Part shown: piece by piece, positions 30,226 through 40,292 of the stretch
Layout: the number at the start of each line of letters is the position of its first letter
Numbering within the stretch: the first letter of the stretch is position 1
Assembly (NCBI RefSeq): GCF_014696385.1
Contig: NZ_JACJQB010000007.1
Coordinates: forward strand, 1-64,000
From: Pseudanabaena mucicola FACHB-723
GTDB taxonomy: Bacteria > Cyanobacteriota > Cyanobacteriia > Pseudanabaenales > Pseudanabaenaceae
DNA length: 64,000 bases
Direction: 5' to 3'
Position numbers and translations under genes: made by a program
The notes under the pieces: generated by a model
What the model was told of the DNA's origin: nothing
The model's input: the letters and a program-made list of their open reading frames with translations, nothing else
Database searches by the model: none

Positions 30226-31905
30226 ATGGCGATAACTAATAAAATTCGTTTTGATAACCTGCGTGGCGACATGTTTGGCGGTCTAACCGCAGCGATCGTC
30301 TCATTGCCCCTCGCGCTTGCCTTCGGAGTTGCCTCTGGAGCAGGACCAATCGCGGGGTTGTATGGTGCAGTCTGTGTTGGCTTCTTTGCGGCTTTATTCG
30401 GTGGTACCCCCACCCTCATTTCTGAACCCACTGGCCCAATGACCGTAGTCATGACCACAATTGTGGCTAGCTTGGTTGCCAAAAATCCTGAAAATGGCTT
30501 GGCAATGGCTTTTACCGTAGTCATGATTGCGGGACTATGCCAAATTGTATTTGGTTATTTCAAACTGGGCAAATACATTACCCTGATGCCCTACAGCGTC
30601 ATTTCTGGCTTTATGTCAGGGATTGGCGTAATTTTGGTGATTTTACAAATTGCCCCATTTTTAGGGCAGGCTCCACCTAAAAATGGCGTTTTAGGGACTT
30701 TCTTATCTATTCCTGATTTAATTTCTAAAGCAGCCTCTCCCGATAATCTGCCTGAAGTAATTCTGAGTGTAGTCACCCTCGCAATTATTTTCTTAACTCC
30801 TAAAAAAATCAAGAAAGTAGTTCCACCACAATTAATTGCTTTAATTGTCGGTACGGTCATCTCAGTAACTGTCTTTAAGGATGTAACTGGTATTCGTAGA
30901 ATTAGTGATGTTGGACCAATTCCTGTTGGATTGCCTCAGTTCCGTTTCCCATTCTTTGGTCCGAACGAAATCACTATCATGCTAGTTGATGGCTTCATGC
31001 TAGGCATTCTCGGATGTATTGATACTCTGCTAACCGCAGTAGTTGCCGATAGTATCACCCGTACTGAGCATAAATCTGACAAAGAATTAATCGGTCAAGG
31101 TATTGCCAATATTGTTTCAGGAATCTGCGGCGGTCTCCCTGGTGCGGGTGCAACTATGGGAACGGTGGTGAATATTCAGACTGGGGCAACTTCCGCTCTT
31201 TCTGGTTTGACCCGTGCGTTGGTGTTACTAGTTGTTGTTCTTGGAGCAGCTAAATATACCGAGCCAATCCCCATGGCTGTTCTTGCAGGTATTGCCCTCA
31301 AGGTTGGGCTGGATATTCTTGATTGGAGTTTCTTGAAGCGTTCGCACAAAATTTCGGTCAAAGGCTCTTTGATCATGTACGGTGTATTGCTGCTGACTGT
31401 ATTTGTGGACTTGATTGTTGCGGTTGGTATTGGCGTATTTATTGCCAATATTCTCACGATTGAACGCTTGAGTGAATTGCAATCCACAGAAGTCAAATTA
31501 ATTTCCGATGCCGATGATGATGCTCGTTTGACCCAAGAGCAGAAGGATTTGCTCGACAAAGCTGGTGGTCGAGTCTTGCTGTTTTATCTCAGTGGCTCCA
31601 TGATTTTTGGTCTATCCAAGGCGATTGCCCGTGAACACAATGCCATGGGAGAAGCCGATGTCTTGGTTATGGATCTCACCGATGTACCTTCGATGGGCGT
31701 AACTGCTTCCCTTGCGATCGAAAATGCGATTCGTGATGCCCATGACAAGGGATTGGAGGTCTATGTAGTTGGAGCCAGTCCGAAGGTGTCGAAGCGTTTA
31801 GAAAAGCTTGGTATTTTTGAGTTGATTTCGGTCGCGCATGTCGGTAGCGATCGCACGGAAGCTCTTCGCAATGCTGTGGAACTGGTTCATAGTAAATCTG
31901 CATAG
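30226..31905 (+). CDS. bicA: SulP-type sodium-dependent bicarbonate transporter BicA
   Basis: BicA imports bicarbonate with sodium at the plasma membrane as part of the CO2-concentrating mechanism. The 559-residue protein follows the known BicA pattern closely: N-terminus MAITNKIRFDNLRGDMFGGL, the LPLALAFGVASGAGP helix, FGGTPTLISEPTGPMTVVMT, GFMSGIGVILVILQ and the SulP TRTEHKSDKELIGQG motif. It has 14 membrane spans and then a C-terminal STAS domain from about 440 (VLLFYLSGSMIFGL). The ATG is clear. A strong terminator follows, so it is probably transcribed apart from sbtA, 646 bp downstream. Confidence 0.95.
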   Translation: MAITNKIRFDNLRGDMFGGLTAAIVSLPLALAFGVASGAGPIAGLYGAVCVGFFAALFGGTPTLISEPTGPMTVVMTTIVASLVAKNPENGLAMAFTVVMIAGLCQIVFGYFKLGKYITLMPYSVISGFMSGIGVILVILQIAPFLGQAPPKNGVLGTFLSIPDLISKAASPDNLPEVILSVVTLAIIFLTPKKIKKVVPPQLIALIVGTVISVTVFKDVTGIRRISDVGPIPVGLPQFRFPFFGPNEITIMLVDGFMLGILGCIDTLLTAVVADSITRTEHKSDKELIGQGIANIVSGICGGLPGAGATMGTVVNIQTGATSALSGLTRALVLLVVVLGAAKYTEPIPMAVLAGIALKVGLDILDWSFLKRSHKISVKGSLIMYGVLLLTVFVDLIVAVGIGVFIANILTIERLSELQSTEVKLISDADDDARLTQEQKDLLDKAGGRVLLFYLSGSMIFGLSKAIAREHNAMGEADVLVMDLTDVPSMGVTASLAIENAIRDAHDKGLEVYVVGASPKVSKRLEKLGIFELISVAHVGSDRTEALRNAVELVHSKSA

Positions 31906-31930
31906 TAAGTAGTTAGACAAAATAAAAATC
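31906..31930. repeat. TAAGTAGCT-family repeat end directly after the bicA stop
   Basis: TAAGTAGTTAGACAAAATAA begins at the base after the bicA stop codon and matches the left ends of the elements at 26863 and 32369. The right end is not recognised. Confidence 0.45.
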
Positions 31931-31982
31931 TAAAAACCATGAAGCTGCGCCCCGAAAGAGCGCAGCTTCATGGTTTTTAGAT
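31928..31982. terminator. Terminator after bicA
   Basis: 23-bp perfect arms (31928-31950 and 31960-31982; core CCATGAAGCTGCGC / GCGCAGCTTCATGG) with flanks TCTAAAAACC / GGTTTTTAGA. The same flanks occur in the hairpin after petN. Confidence 0.8.
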
Positions 31983-32123
31983 CGAAATTTACTATTCCAA
32001 CCAAATAATCATAGAGAAAAATCTATGCAAATTAGGATTTATTCCTTGGGTAGTCAATGGATTAATTTACTTAGATTAGCGTAAAGTTAAAAATGTCCAA
32101 ATAATTTAACAATTACAATTTAC

Positions 32124-32210
32124 AGTTTGGTCTTTCAAAGATTAAGAAATTTCAATCTTCACTAATTTAGGACAGTGCAACAATACTTTCCTAAGTTGAA
32201 GACCAAACCT
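32124..32210. promoter_or_regulatory. Nested inverted repeats upstream of sbtA, possible three-way-junction RNA
   Basis: The outer arms GTTTGGTCTTTCAA (32125-32138) and TTGAAGACCAAAC (32196-32208) pair with a one-base bulge. Inside are two hairpins: AAGATT / AATCTT (32138-32159) and TTAGGA / TCCTAA (32167-32194), the latter with a 16-nt loop. The set folds as a helix with two branches. It may be a leader RNA, a small RNA or a remnant of a mobile repeat. Confidence 0.4.
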
Positions 32211-32368
32211 AGCGATATTTTCTGAACTGACAAATAGTGCAATACCTTTTTAGTTCAGGGCTTCTATCTTGATCGCGATCGCCATTTATGTGAAGACAAA
32301 TTGAAACATAGGAATTGAAGGGTAGCGCAAACCATCGTTTTCTAGTTTTGAATTCTAATAATCATGAT

Positions 32369-32473
32369 TAAGTAGCTAGGCAAAAGAAAAATTAAATCTC
32401 AAAAAGCTATAGTGCAGGTTGCTCTTACGCTATGGCATTCTGGGCTTTTGATTTAATTATGCTCATCTACTTA
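32369..32473. repeat. Complete small inverted-repeat element of the TAAGTAGCT family
   Basis: The left end TAAGTAGCTAGGCAAAAGAA and the right end (minus strand) GTAAGTAGATGAGCATAATT are inverted relatives. Subterminal ATTAAATC / GATTTAAT and CTATAG...CTATGG arms continue the palindrome. It sits 79 bp before sbtA. Confidence 0.65.
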
Positions 32474-32551
32474 CAGCGATAAATCCTTTAAAAAAGAATT
32501 CAGTTTATCTATTGCAATAATTCTCGTCAGAGTACACAAAAGGAGGTATTC

Positions 32552-33679
32552 ATGGATTTCTTGTCCATTTTTTTAACAGACTTTGTTAAACAGTTACAAT
32601 CCCCAACCCTCGGTTTTTTGATTGGTGGAATGATCATTGCTGCGCTTGGTAGTGAGTTAGTAATTCCAGAGTCAATTTGTTCGATTATTGTCTTCATGCT
32701 ACTCACCAAAATCGGTCTGACTGGTGGCATTGCGATCCGTAATTCCAACCTAACAGAGATGGTCTTGCCCATAATATTTGCGGTGATCGTGGGGATTGTG
32801 ATTGTATTCATCGCCCGCTATACATTGGCTAAGTTGCCCAAGGTCAAGACCGTGGACGCGATCGCCACGGGTGGTTTGTTTGGCGCGGTGAGTGGTTCCA
32901 CCATGGCGGCGGCTCTGACCCTCCTCGAAGAAGATAAAATTCCCTACGAAGCATGGGCGGGTGCGCTCTACCCTTTCATGGATATTCCTGCCCTCGTAAC
33001 AGCGATCGTGGTGGCAAATATCTATCTCAACAAAAAGAAGAAAAATGTTACTGCTTCTGTTTCTACACAGGAAGCTCTAATTAAGCAACCCGTGGCGGCA
33101 GGCGATTATCCCGATCAGCAGGACTACCCCACCAGCCGACAGGAGTATCTTAGCCAGAAAGGTGATGCCGATAATCGGGTCAAGATATGGCCAATTATTA
33201 AGGAAAGTCTCCAAGGTCCAGCCCTGTCAGCGATGCTGTTAGGTCTTGCTTTAGGAATATTCACCAGACCCGAAAGTGTCTATAAAGGCTTCTATGATCC
33301 TGCTTTTCGTGGATTGCTTTCAATCTTAATGTTGGTCATGGGGATGGAAGCTTGGTCAAGGATTGGCGAATTGCGGAAGGTCGCGCAATGGTATGTTGTC
33401 TATAGTATTATCGGTCCGTTTTTGCATGGTTTGATTGCTTTCGGTCTTGGCATGATTGCTCACTACACCATGAACTTCAGCTTGGGCGGTGTCGTGATCT
33501 TGGCTGTCATTGCCTCCTCTAGCTCAGACATTTCTGGCCCTCCCACCTTGCGAGCAGGGATTCCATCTGCTAATCCTTCCGCTTATATCGGTGCATCTAC
33601 AGCCATCGGTACGCCAGTGGCAATCGGTATATGTATACCTTTCTTTATCGGTCTAGCCCAAGCGATCGGTGGCAGATAA
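32552..33679 (+). CDS. sbtA: Sodium-dependent bicarbonate symporter SbtA
   Basis: SbtA is the high-affinity sodium/bicarbonate symporter induced at low CO2. The 375-residue protein matches the family from its start (MDFLSIFLTDFVKQLQSPTL) through the two five-helix inverted repeats. The first half has IGLTGGIAIRNSNL and GGLFGAVSGSTMAAAL, the second IASSSSDISGPPTLRAGIP. A cytosolic loop of about 60 residues (about 167-220) with a Pro/Asp/Gln-rich stretch separates them. AGGAGG precedes the ATG by five bases. The sbtB gene follows 107 bp later on the same strand. Confidence 0.96.
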   Translation: MDFLSIFLTDFVKQLQSPTLGFLIGGMIIAALGSELVIPESICSIIVFMLLTKIGLTGGIAIRNSNLTEMVLPIIFAVIVGIVIVFIARYTLAKLPKVKTVDAIATGGLFGAVSGSTMAAALTLLEEDKIPYEAWAGALYPFMDIPALVTAIVVANIYLNKKKKNVTASVSTQEALIKQPVAAGDYPDQQDYPTSRQEYLSQKGDADNRVKIWPIIKESLQGPALSAMLLGLALGIFTRPESVYKGFYDPAFRGLLSILMLVMGMEAWSRIGELRKVAQWYVVYSIIGPFLHGLIAFGLGMIAHYTMNFSLGGVVILAVIASSSSDISGPPTLRAGIPSANPSAYIGASTAIGTPVAIGICIPFFIGLAQAIGGR

Positions 33680-33759
33680 GTCCAGACGTAGCTCGGTCTG
33701 TCGGTGACACCTTAATCGGGCAGACCAGTTAGTTTAAATTTATATATTTTTTAGTTTGA

Positions 33760-34119
<360 letters not shown>

Positions 34120-34164
34120 ATCGAACGGATTTATTTGCAGCCTGTCAAAATAATTTGAACAGGC

Positions 34165-34184
34165 AAGGGGCTGAAGCCCCTTTT
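34165..34184. terminator. Terminator after sbtB
   Basis: AAGGGGCTGAAGCCCCTTTTT is a compact GC hairpin with a T run, 45 bp past the sbtB stop. Confidence 0.75.
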
Positions 34185-34365
34185 TAAAGCGACTAAAATT
34201 TTTCAAGATGAGCAACTTATTACTACAAGATGCCTGACGCATCTTCCGATTGTTATCCCATATTCTTCAAAATGTAACTAGTCGTACTAGAGACATATCA
34301 CCTAAACCGTAATAATGTGCAGTCTAGGTTTCTTGGATCATCCCTACATAAAAGGACAATAGCCT

Positions 34366-35763
34366 ATGTTTTCGATCACTGCGATCGCCCATCACCTATC
34401 TGGATTGAATATCCCACAACCGCTATTGGCAACTGCTGAGTCGGAAAATGCGCCGATTATTCTTTCAGGGGTATTACTTACCCTAGTGATTATTTATCTC
34501 GCGAGCAAAGTCGGCAGTGAAATCGCCAAACGCTTGGACTTGCCCCCTGTATTGGGCGAACTAGTTGCAGGTGTGCTTGTTGGTGTATCTGCCCTGCGCT
34601 TAGTGATTTTCCCTGAAGGTGGATTTACCGCATCGGATTCTTTGATCATGTCAGGGTTGCAGTTATTAAATAACTTGTCCCCTGAGTCAGTAAATAGCAT
34701 ATTTGCTCAACAAAGCGAAGTTATCTCGGTACTCGCTGAGATAGGCGTAATTATTCTCCTGTTTGAAATTGGCTTAGAGTCAGATATTCGTCAACTCAAG
34801 GAAGTGGGTATTCAAGCTTTTGTAGTTGCTTTTATCGGGGTGACGGCTCCCTTTGCCGCAGGCACAATTGGACTGATGTACTTCTTCCATGTTGCAGCAA
34901 TTCCTGCCATTTTTGCGGGTGCTGCACTCACTGCGACTAGTATTGGCATTACTTCCAAGGTTCTTGCGGAAATTGGGCAACTAAAGTCAAAGGAAGGACA
35001 GATTATTGTTGGTGCAGCCGTAATCGATGACGTACTAGGAATTATTGTTTTGGCAGTGGTTGCTAGCTTGGCGAAAACAGGTGAAGTTGATATTACCAAC
35101 GTGGCAATTTTGCTAGTTAGTGCGATCGCATTTCTGTTTGGTTCTATTCTATTGGGTGGCATTTTCAACAAAACCTTTGTAGCAATAGTTTCTAAACTCA
35201 AAACTCGCGGCAACATTGTGATTCCTGCCTTTATCTTTGCCTTCGCAATGGCATTTATCGGCAATGCAATCCATTTAGAAGCGATCTTAGGAGCCTTTGC
35301 CGCAGGGTTAGTGCTGGATGAAACTGATGCTCGCAATGAGTTAGATGAATTAATTAAGCCGATTGCGGATTTATTAGTACCGATTTTCTTTGTAACTGTG
35401 GGTGCTAGAGCTGATCTCAGTGTGCTGAACCCAATGATTCCTGAAAATCGCAGTGGACTACTGATTGCCGTATTTCTGCTGGTAGTTGCAATTTTAGGCA
35501 AGGTGATCACGGGCTGGGTGGTCTTTGGTATACCGAATATCAACCGCTTAGCAATTGGTGTGGGCATGGTTCCCCGTGGCGAAGTCGGTCTAGTATTTGC
35601 GGGAATTGGCACTGCTAGCGGTGCGATCGATAAACCTTTAGAAGTGGCGATTATTATCATGGTGATCATGACCACGTTCCTTGCACCTCCATTTTTACGC
35701 ATTGCCTTTGGCAAAACTGATGAACCGCCAGCAAGTGGGGAATTAGCCAACACGCAAGCATAA
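34366..35763 (+). CDS. CPA2-type cation/proton antiporter
   Basis: A 465-residue membrane protein of the CPA2 (KefB/NapA/NhaS-like) group with about 12 or 13 helices. Family signs are the ELVAGVLVG segment, ILLFEIGLESD, GAALTATSIGITSKVL and the acidic ion-binding motif VIDDVLGIIVLAV; the later GAFAAGLVLDET and PIFFVTVGARADL also fit. The N-terminus has a hydrophobic segment (residues 25-45) after a possible signal. No TrkA-N domain is attached. Its position directly after sbtAB and bicA suggests sodium extrusion to support bicarbonate symport, but K+/H+ exchange cannot be excluded. The stop codon lies in a 31-bp palindrome. Confidence 0.88.
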   Translation: MFSITAIAHHLSGLNIPQPLLATAESENAPIILSGVLLTLVIIYLASKVGSEIAKRLDLPPVLGELVAGVLVGVSALRLVIFPEGGFTASDSLIMSGLQLLNNLSPESVNSIFAQQSEVISVLAEIGVIILLFEIGLESDIRQLKEVGIQAFVVAFIGVTAPFAAGTIGLMYFFHVAAIPAIFAGAALTATSIGITSKVLAEIGQLKSKEGQIIVGAAVIDDVLGIIVLAVVASLAKTGEVDITNVAILLVSAIAFLFGSILLGGIFNKTFVAIVSKLKTRGNIVIPAFIFAFAMAFIGNAIHLEAILGAFAAGLVLDETDARNELDELIKPIADLLVPIFFVTVGARADLSVLNPMIPENRSGLLIAVFLLVVAILGKVITGWVVFGIPNINRLAIGVGMVPRGEVGLVFAGIGTASGAIDKPLEVAIIIMVIMTTFLAPPFLRIAFGKTDEPPASGELANTQA

Positions 35764-35821
35764 AAAAACATAAAAAGAAAAGCGACTCATTGAGTCGCTT
35801 TTCTTTTTATGTTTTTTATGC
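35758..35821. terminator. 31-bp palindrome starting at the antiporter stop
   Basis: Arms 35758-35789 and 35791-35821 are reverse complements except for one extra A. The core is GCGACTCA / TGAGTCGC with A/T flanks. The antiporter stop TAA (35761-35763) lies inside the left arm. Confidence 0.75.
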
Positions 35822-35825
35822 TCAC

Positions 35826-35864
35826 AAAGCTAGTGCCGTCCATACATCGGACGGCACTAGCTTT
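35826..35864. terminator. Terminator of the DUF255 gene
   Basis: 16-bp perfect arms AAAGCTAGTGCCGTCC and GGACGGCACTAGCTTT around ATACATC. On the minus strand it directly follows the DUF255 stop. Confidence 0.7.
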
Positions 35865-37894
35865 TATGTGACCCTAGTCATACTCCTCAATAATTGTCGA
35901 TCGCACATTTCTTGATCGGTGGCAGGCTCTAGACAGGCAAGCCCCTGACAAATCATGGCGATCGCATTAGGATTAGGCAAATTTGCATCAATCTTGAGGG
36001 ATGCCGTGGGCAAATATCGACAACTGAACTGGTGATAACGCTCAGCACTTGTCCTTACCAATGTATGGTTACGAAACCAGTCAAAGGCAACTAACAGACT
36101 CGGACATGCCACAGGACTATTGGCAATCACATGTCCAAAACGTTTAAGAGCGAGTTCAGCACGATCGAGATATTCTAATTTTTCGGTCAGACTGGCAATC
36201 CTGACTAAATTTGCGATCGCAATACCATTGGCGGAAGGTGTAGCATTATCTTGATAGTTGCGTTCCCGCAATAACAGATATTGGCTAGTCTCACTCGTAG
36301 TATTGAAATAGCCACCTGACAGGGCATCCCAAAAATCACGATCAAATTCTGCTTGGATCGCAATTGCCTGTTGTAGATAAAAATCTGCTTTTTCGGGAAT
36401 TGCTTGATGGAGATCCAGCAGAGCCTTAATTAAAAGAGCATAGTCTTCTGATTGGGCAGAAATTGCGGCTTGACCTTCATAATTAATTCTTTGTAAATGC
36501 CCTTCAATCCACTGATGGTCGAGAATAAACTGGGCAGCATTAACTGCCAATTCCTTGTAAATTGGCTTTTGGAAAGCACGATAGGCTGTAGCTAAACCCG
36601 AAATCATCAGCGCATTCCAAGCCGTAATTGCCTTTGTATCAGTCACAGGTGGAACTCGCCCTTCCCAATCAATTTCCCGAATATCGGCTTGACTCCGCGC
36701 CACAGGAAAAGCATCGGTTGGTCGCGAATATTCCCCATAGCGGCGACGAAATAATTTAGTTAAACAAGATTCTACGGCAGAAGACAGTTCACCGCGATTT
36801 TTACGTTGCAAGACATTAGATTCTTCAAAATTTCCATTCGCTGAAATTGTGAATTCCTGAGTTAATAAATCCAACTCCGACGGACTAAAAATCTTCTTTA
36901 ATTCGGCATAACTCCAGACCCAAAACTTACCTTCTCGTCCTTCGCTGTCAGCATCCTGAGAAGCATAAAAGCATCCTTCCTGTGCCAGCATTTCGCGCTG
37001 TAGCCAATTTGCCGTCTGTTCACAGGATCTAGCGATCGCAGGTTCTTGCAGCCCTGACATCCAGATATTCGCCAGATATTCCATGATCAAGCCATTGTCA
37101 TAGAGCATCTTCTCAAAGTGAGGCACTGTCCAAGTATGATCGACCGTATAGCGATGCCAGCCCCCTGCGACATGGTCAAAAATGCCACCCAAAGCTAAAT
37201 CCAAACCTCTCTGTTCTGCTTTCGGTTTCACAAAAGCATTTGCATCAAATCTACTGGCTCTCAATACAAAATTAGCGTAAGGAATCATCGGAAAACAAGT
37301 TCCATAATCACGATTAGTGACCACTTCTGCACATTTATTAATTCCATTGGCTAAGGCTTCATCACTAATAATTGGCACAGGAGTTAGTTTATTAACCTGA
37401 TGTAAATTGCGAACTATTTGCTCCTTATAATCTTGAATATCCTGATTGCGATCGTAATAAATTTCGCGAATTGATTGCAACACCCGCAGAAAACCCGGCC
37501 GCCCATAGCGTGGCTCAATCGGAAAATATGTTCCTCCATAAAAGGGAACTAAATCATCGGGTGCTAAAAATAAATTTAATGGCCAGCCGCCATTCTCTCC
37601 CATGATCTGCACCGCCTGCATATAGATACTATCGAGGTCAGGACGCTCCTCGCGATCAACTTTAATTGCCACAAAACGCTCGTTCATATAGTCGGCAATT
37701 ACCGTATCCGAGAAAGCCTCATGCTCCATTACCGTACACCAATGGCAGCTAGAGTAACCTATTGATAAAAATATTGGTTTATTCTCAACTCTAGCTTTCT
37801 CTAAAGCTTCATCACCCCAAGGATACCAATCGATTGGGTTGTCAGCATGTTTGCGGAGGTAGAGACTGGGCGATTGAGCGAGACGATTGGGCAT
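35864..37894 (-). CDS. Thioredoxin-domain protein of the DUF255 (SPATA20/YyaL) family
   Basis: The 676-residue protein has an N-terminal thioredoxin-like DUF255 domain (residues 1-160): [20 protein letters not shown], then the redox-type motif CHWC in [16 protein letters not shown]. The remaining 500 residues form an (alpha/alpha)-barrel like N-acylglucosamine epimerases and glycosidases. Family members are widespread and uncharacterised; a redox-linked or sugar-related function has been guessed. Length is normal for the family. It is divergent from the FIST operon. Convergent with the antiporter gene, with two hairpins between. Confidence 0.92.
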   Translation of the reverse strand: MPNRLAQSPSLYLRKHADNPIDWYPWGDEALEKARVENKPIFLSIGYSSCHWCTVMEHEAFSDTVIADYMNERFVAIKVDREERPDLDSIYMQAVQIMGENGGWPLNLFLAPDDLVPFYGGTYFPIEPRYGRPGFLRVLQSIREIYYDRNQDIQDYKEQIVRNLHQVNKLTPVPIISDEALANGINKCAEVVTNRDYGTCFPMIPYANFVLRASRFDANAFVKPKAEQRGLDLALGGIFDHVAGGWHRYTVDHTWTVPHFEKMLYDNGLIMEYLANIWMSGLQEPAIARSCEQTANWLQREMLAQEGCFYASQDADSEGREGKFWVWSYAELKKIFSPSELDLLTQEFTISANGNFEESNVLQRKNRGELSSAVESCLTKLFRRRYGEYSRPTDAFPVARSQADIREIDWEGRVPPVTDTKAITAWNALMISGLATAYRAFQKPIYKELAVNAAQFILDHQWIEGHLQRINYEGQAAISAQSEDYALLIKALLDLHQAIPEKADFYLQQAIAIQAEFDRDFWDALSGGYFNTTSETSQYLLLRERNYQDNATPSANGIAIANLVRIASLTEKLEYLDRAELALKRFGHVIANSPVACPSLLVAFDWFRNHTLVRTSAERYHQFSCRYLPTASLKIDANLPNPNAIAMICQGLACLEPATDQEMCDRQLLRSMTRVT

Positions 37895-38118
37895 GAGATC
37901 TAGTTGGGCTAAAGCTAATCAAAAAATTGATATAAACAGTCTAACTCTTTGTCTTGCAACTCAAATCATGCCTTGATTTAAATTTCATCACAAAGCGCTG
38001 TAAAATGTAGTCTGGGTGGATAAAATCATTGCGATCGCAGTTGAAATTCGATATTTTTCTCGTTAATTTCTCCTTTGGTTTTCCTGTTGATTTCCCTGTT
38101 GATTTCCAAGTGGGTGAT

Positions 38119-39261
38119 ATGTTCAAAGTAGGTGTTGGTCATAGCAACGATCCCAACAGTTTAGAAGCTATTAATGAAACCTTAGAACAATGTATTCGCG
38201 ATCTGGATGGATTAGTTCCACAGGCAGGAATTTTATTTACAGCCATCGACTTCGACCATGCCCTCATTCTGCAAAGAATTCATGAAACATTTCCTCATAT
38301 TGAACTCATCGGAGGAACTACTGATGGCGAAGTATCTTCGGTTTTAGAGTTTCAACAGGATTCATTGACTTTAATGCTCTTTTGTTCCGACGAAGTCGAA
38401 ATCCGTGCATCCGTAGGAAAGAACATCTCCCAAAATCCCGTTGAAATATCACGGCAGTCCATTGTCACGACTAAACAACAACTGACTCTGCCGATTAAGT
38501 TCTGCATTGCCCTCACGGAAAGCCTCACCACCAGCACTGTTTCTGTTTTACAGGGCATAGAATTAGGCTTGGGTAATATTCCTATCTTTGGTGGAGCCAC
38601 CGCCGACCAATGGCAATATCAACGCACGTATCAATTTTACAAAACTGAAGTTCTCAGCGATGCAGTTGTAACTTTGCTATTCGCAGGAAATATTACCTTC
38701 TCCTATGGGACAGCTAGTGGCTGGCGACCAATCGGTAAACGCAGTAACATCACAAAGGTTGACAAAAATATCATCTACGAAATTGATAACAAGCCTGCTT
38801 TAGATTTTTATCATTACTATCTCAATATTAACGAGCCAGATGCAGTCTATCCATTGGCCGTCTTCCCTCCCAATGAAACTACCTTCTTTCTGCGGGGAGC
38901 CATTGCCTATGACAAGAATATTGGCAGCATCACCATGTCAGGCGATTTACCGCCAAACTCAATTGTCCAGATTACAGATACTTCCATTGAAGATGTAATT
39001 GAAGCATCCAAAACCTCATTTTTAAAAGCAAAAATCAGCTATGAAGGTGCATCCCCTCAAGCTGCCATATTTTTCTCCTGTGCTTGGCGAAGAATGATTT
39101 TAGGAACAAAAGCGAATGAGGAATATAAGGCAATTGCTAGTCTATTCCCGATATTCACTAGCTGTGGATTTTATACCTATGGCGAGATTGCGCCCCTCAG
39201 CGCCAATGGAAAACCCTTCTTTCACAACACAACCTTTGTAACTTTACTAATAGGCAATTAA
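38119..39261 (+). CDS. FIST-domain sensory protein
   Basis: The 380-residue soluble protein has the FIST N-terminal domain (residues 10-200: IELIGGTTDGEVSS is the characteristic middle motif) and FIST C-terminal domain (about 210-360, ending in FTSCGFYTYGEIAP). FIST domains are ligand-sensing modules, thought to bind small molecules such as amino acids. The frame opens further upstream (38029) but that part is repetitive and not conserved-looking, so the ATG at 38119 with AAGTGGGTG before it is chosen. It is first in a three-gene operon with a kinase nine bases downstream and a response regulator. Confidence 0.88.
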   Translation: MFKVGVGHSNDPNSLEAINETLEQCIRDLDGLVPQAGILFTAIDFDHALILQRIHETFPHIELIGGTTDGEVSSVLEFQQDSLTLMLFCSDEVEIRASVGKNISQNPVEISRQSIVTTKQQLTLPIKFCIALTESLTTSTVSVLQGIELGLGNIPIFGGATADQWQYQRTYQFYKTEVLSDAVVTLLFAGNITFSYGTASGWRPIGKRSNITKVDKNIIYEIDNKPALDFYHYYLNINEPDAVYPLAVFPPNETTFFLRGAIAYDKNIGSITMSGDLPPNSIVQITDTSIEDVIEASKTSFLKAKISYEGASPQAAIFFSCAWRRMILGTKANEEYKAIASLFPIFTSCGFYTYGEIAPLSANGKPFFHNTTFVTLLIGN

Positions 39262-39270
39262 TAAAGCAAT

Positions 39271-40257
39271 ATGGAATGTGAAAACTACATCTCCAAAATC
39301 AAACAATTGGAGAAAGAGAATCGAATTCTCCAAAAGAAGTTAGAGCGCTCAGAAATCGATCGAGCCAAGCTCGAAAATACAAATCGCAACAAAGAAAGCC
39401 TCCTCAAACAAGTAATTTGTGGGTTGCAAGAGTATCAAGTCATTCTGGAGAAAAAAAGTGATGACCTAGAGACTACGTTAAAGGATCTATCCCTCACGCA
39501 ACATCAATTAGTGGAAGTCAAAAAGATGGCAGCACTAGGTGCGTTAGTTGCTGGCGTTGCCCATGAAATTAATACGCCTGTAGGTACAAGCATTACACTT
39601 GCTTCCACCTTAGCTGATGCGACTCATTCACTGCTCAAATTAGTCGCATCAGGCAATCTTAAAAAATCATCATTAAGTCGCTATTTAGAAATTGCGTCAG
39701 AAGTCAGCAGTTTGATTTTGAGCAATTTAAGACGTGCAGGAGAGTTAGTACATAGTTTCAAGCAGGTTGCCGTTGATCAATCTAGTTCTGAAAAAAGAGA
39801 TTTTAAAGTTAAAGAATATATAGAAGAAGTAATTTTAAGTATTTCACCACAGTTAAAATATAGCCTATGCAAAGTATTTATCACAGGTAATGATTTAACT
39901 CATATATATAGCTATCCAGGAGCTTTAGCTCAGGTAATCACAAACCTTGTGAATAATTCTATAACCCATGCTTATTTGCCAAACAAGACGGGGGATATTA
40001 ATATTGATATACAACAAAATGGAGAGCAAGTAATTATTCAATATAGTGATGATGGTATTGGCATTGACCAACAAATATTTGACAGAATATTTGAGCCATT
40101 TTTTACTACTGCCCGTGAAAAAGGAGGAACAGGGCTAGGTCTACATATTACTTATAATTTAGTAACTCAAAAGCTTCAGGGCAGCATTAAATGTGAAAGT
40201 GAAGTAAATAAAGGCACAATATTTATACTAACTTTACCCAGTTCTATTACCTCATAA
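39271..40257 (+). CDS. Soluble sensor histidine kinase paired with FIST protein
   Basis: A 328-residue cytosolic kinase. Residues 1-85 are a charged coiled coil with no sensor domain. The dimerisation/phospho-acceptor helix has AALGALVAGVAHEINTPVG with the H-E-I-N variant of the H box, and the ATPase domain follows (about 215-325: NLVNNSITHAY, DDGIGID, GGTGLGLHITYNL). It lies between the FIST gene (9-bp gap) and a REC-GGDEF gene (35-bp gap), so the FIST protein probably supplies the missing sensory input; that is inference. Confidence 0.9.
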   Translation: MECENYISKIKQLEKENRILQKKLERSEIDRAKLENTNRNKESLLKQVICGLQEYQVILEKKSDDLETTLKDLSLTQHQLVEVKKMAALGALVAGVAHEINTPVGTSITLASTLADATHSLLKLVASGNLKKSSLSRYLEIASEVSSLILSNLRRAGELVHSFKQVAVDQSSSEKRDFKVKEYIEEVILSISPQLKYSLCKVFITGNDLTHIYSYPGALAQVITNLVNNSITHAYLPNKTGDINIDIQQNGEQVIIQYSDDGIGIDQQIFDRIFEPFFTTAREKGGTGLGLHITYNLVTQKLQGSIKCESEVNKGTIFILTLPSSITS

Positions 40258-40292
40258 ATTCAGATTCTAATATGCACAAATATACATAAGCT

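Larger units (their letters stand above)
31906..32551. other. 646-bp gene-free region between bicA and sbtA
   Basis: No coding frame is credible. In order it holds a repeat end abutting bicA, the bicA terminator, a nested inverted repeat (32124-32210), a complete TAAGTAGCT element (32369-32473) and the immediate sbtA upstream region with AGGAGG five bases before the ATG. The sbtA promoter lies somewhere here. A LysR-type (CcmR/CmpR) site would be expected but I could not assign one. Confidence 0.5.

Noticed and set aside
34812-35771. 319-codon minus-strand frame opposite the antiporter gene
   Set aside because: It lies entirely antisense to a well-supported membrane protein; its Ser/Thr/Ala/Ile-rich composition is what the complement of hydrophobic codons gives.
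38029-38118. Longer start for the FIST protein
   Set aside because: The segment has a short imperfect tandem repeat (CCTGTTGATTT units) and a hydrophobic run unlike the family; the ATG at 38119 fits the FIST N-terminus.
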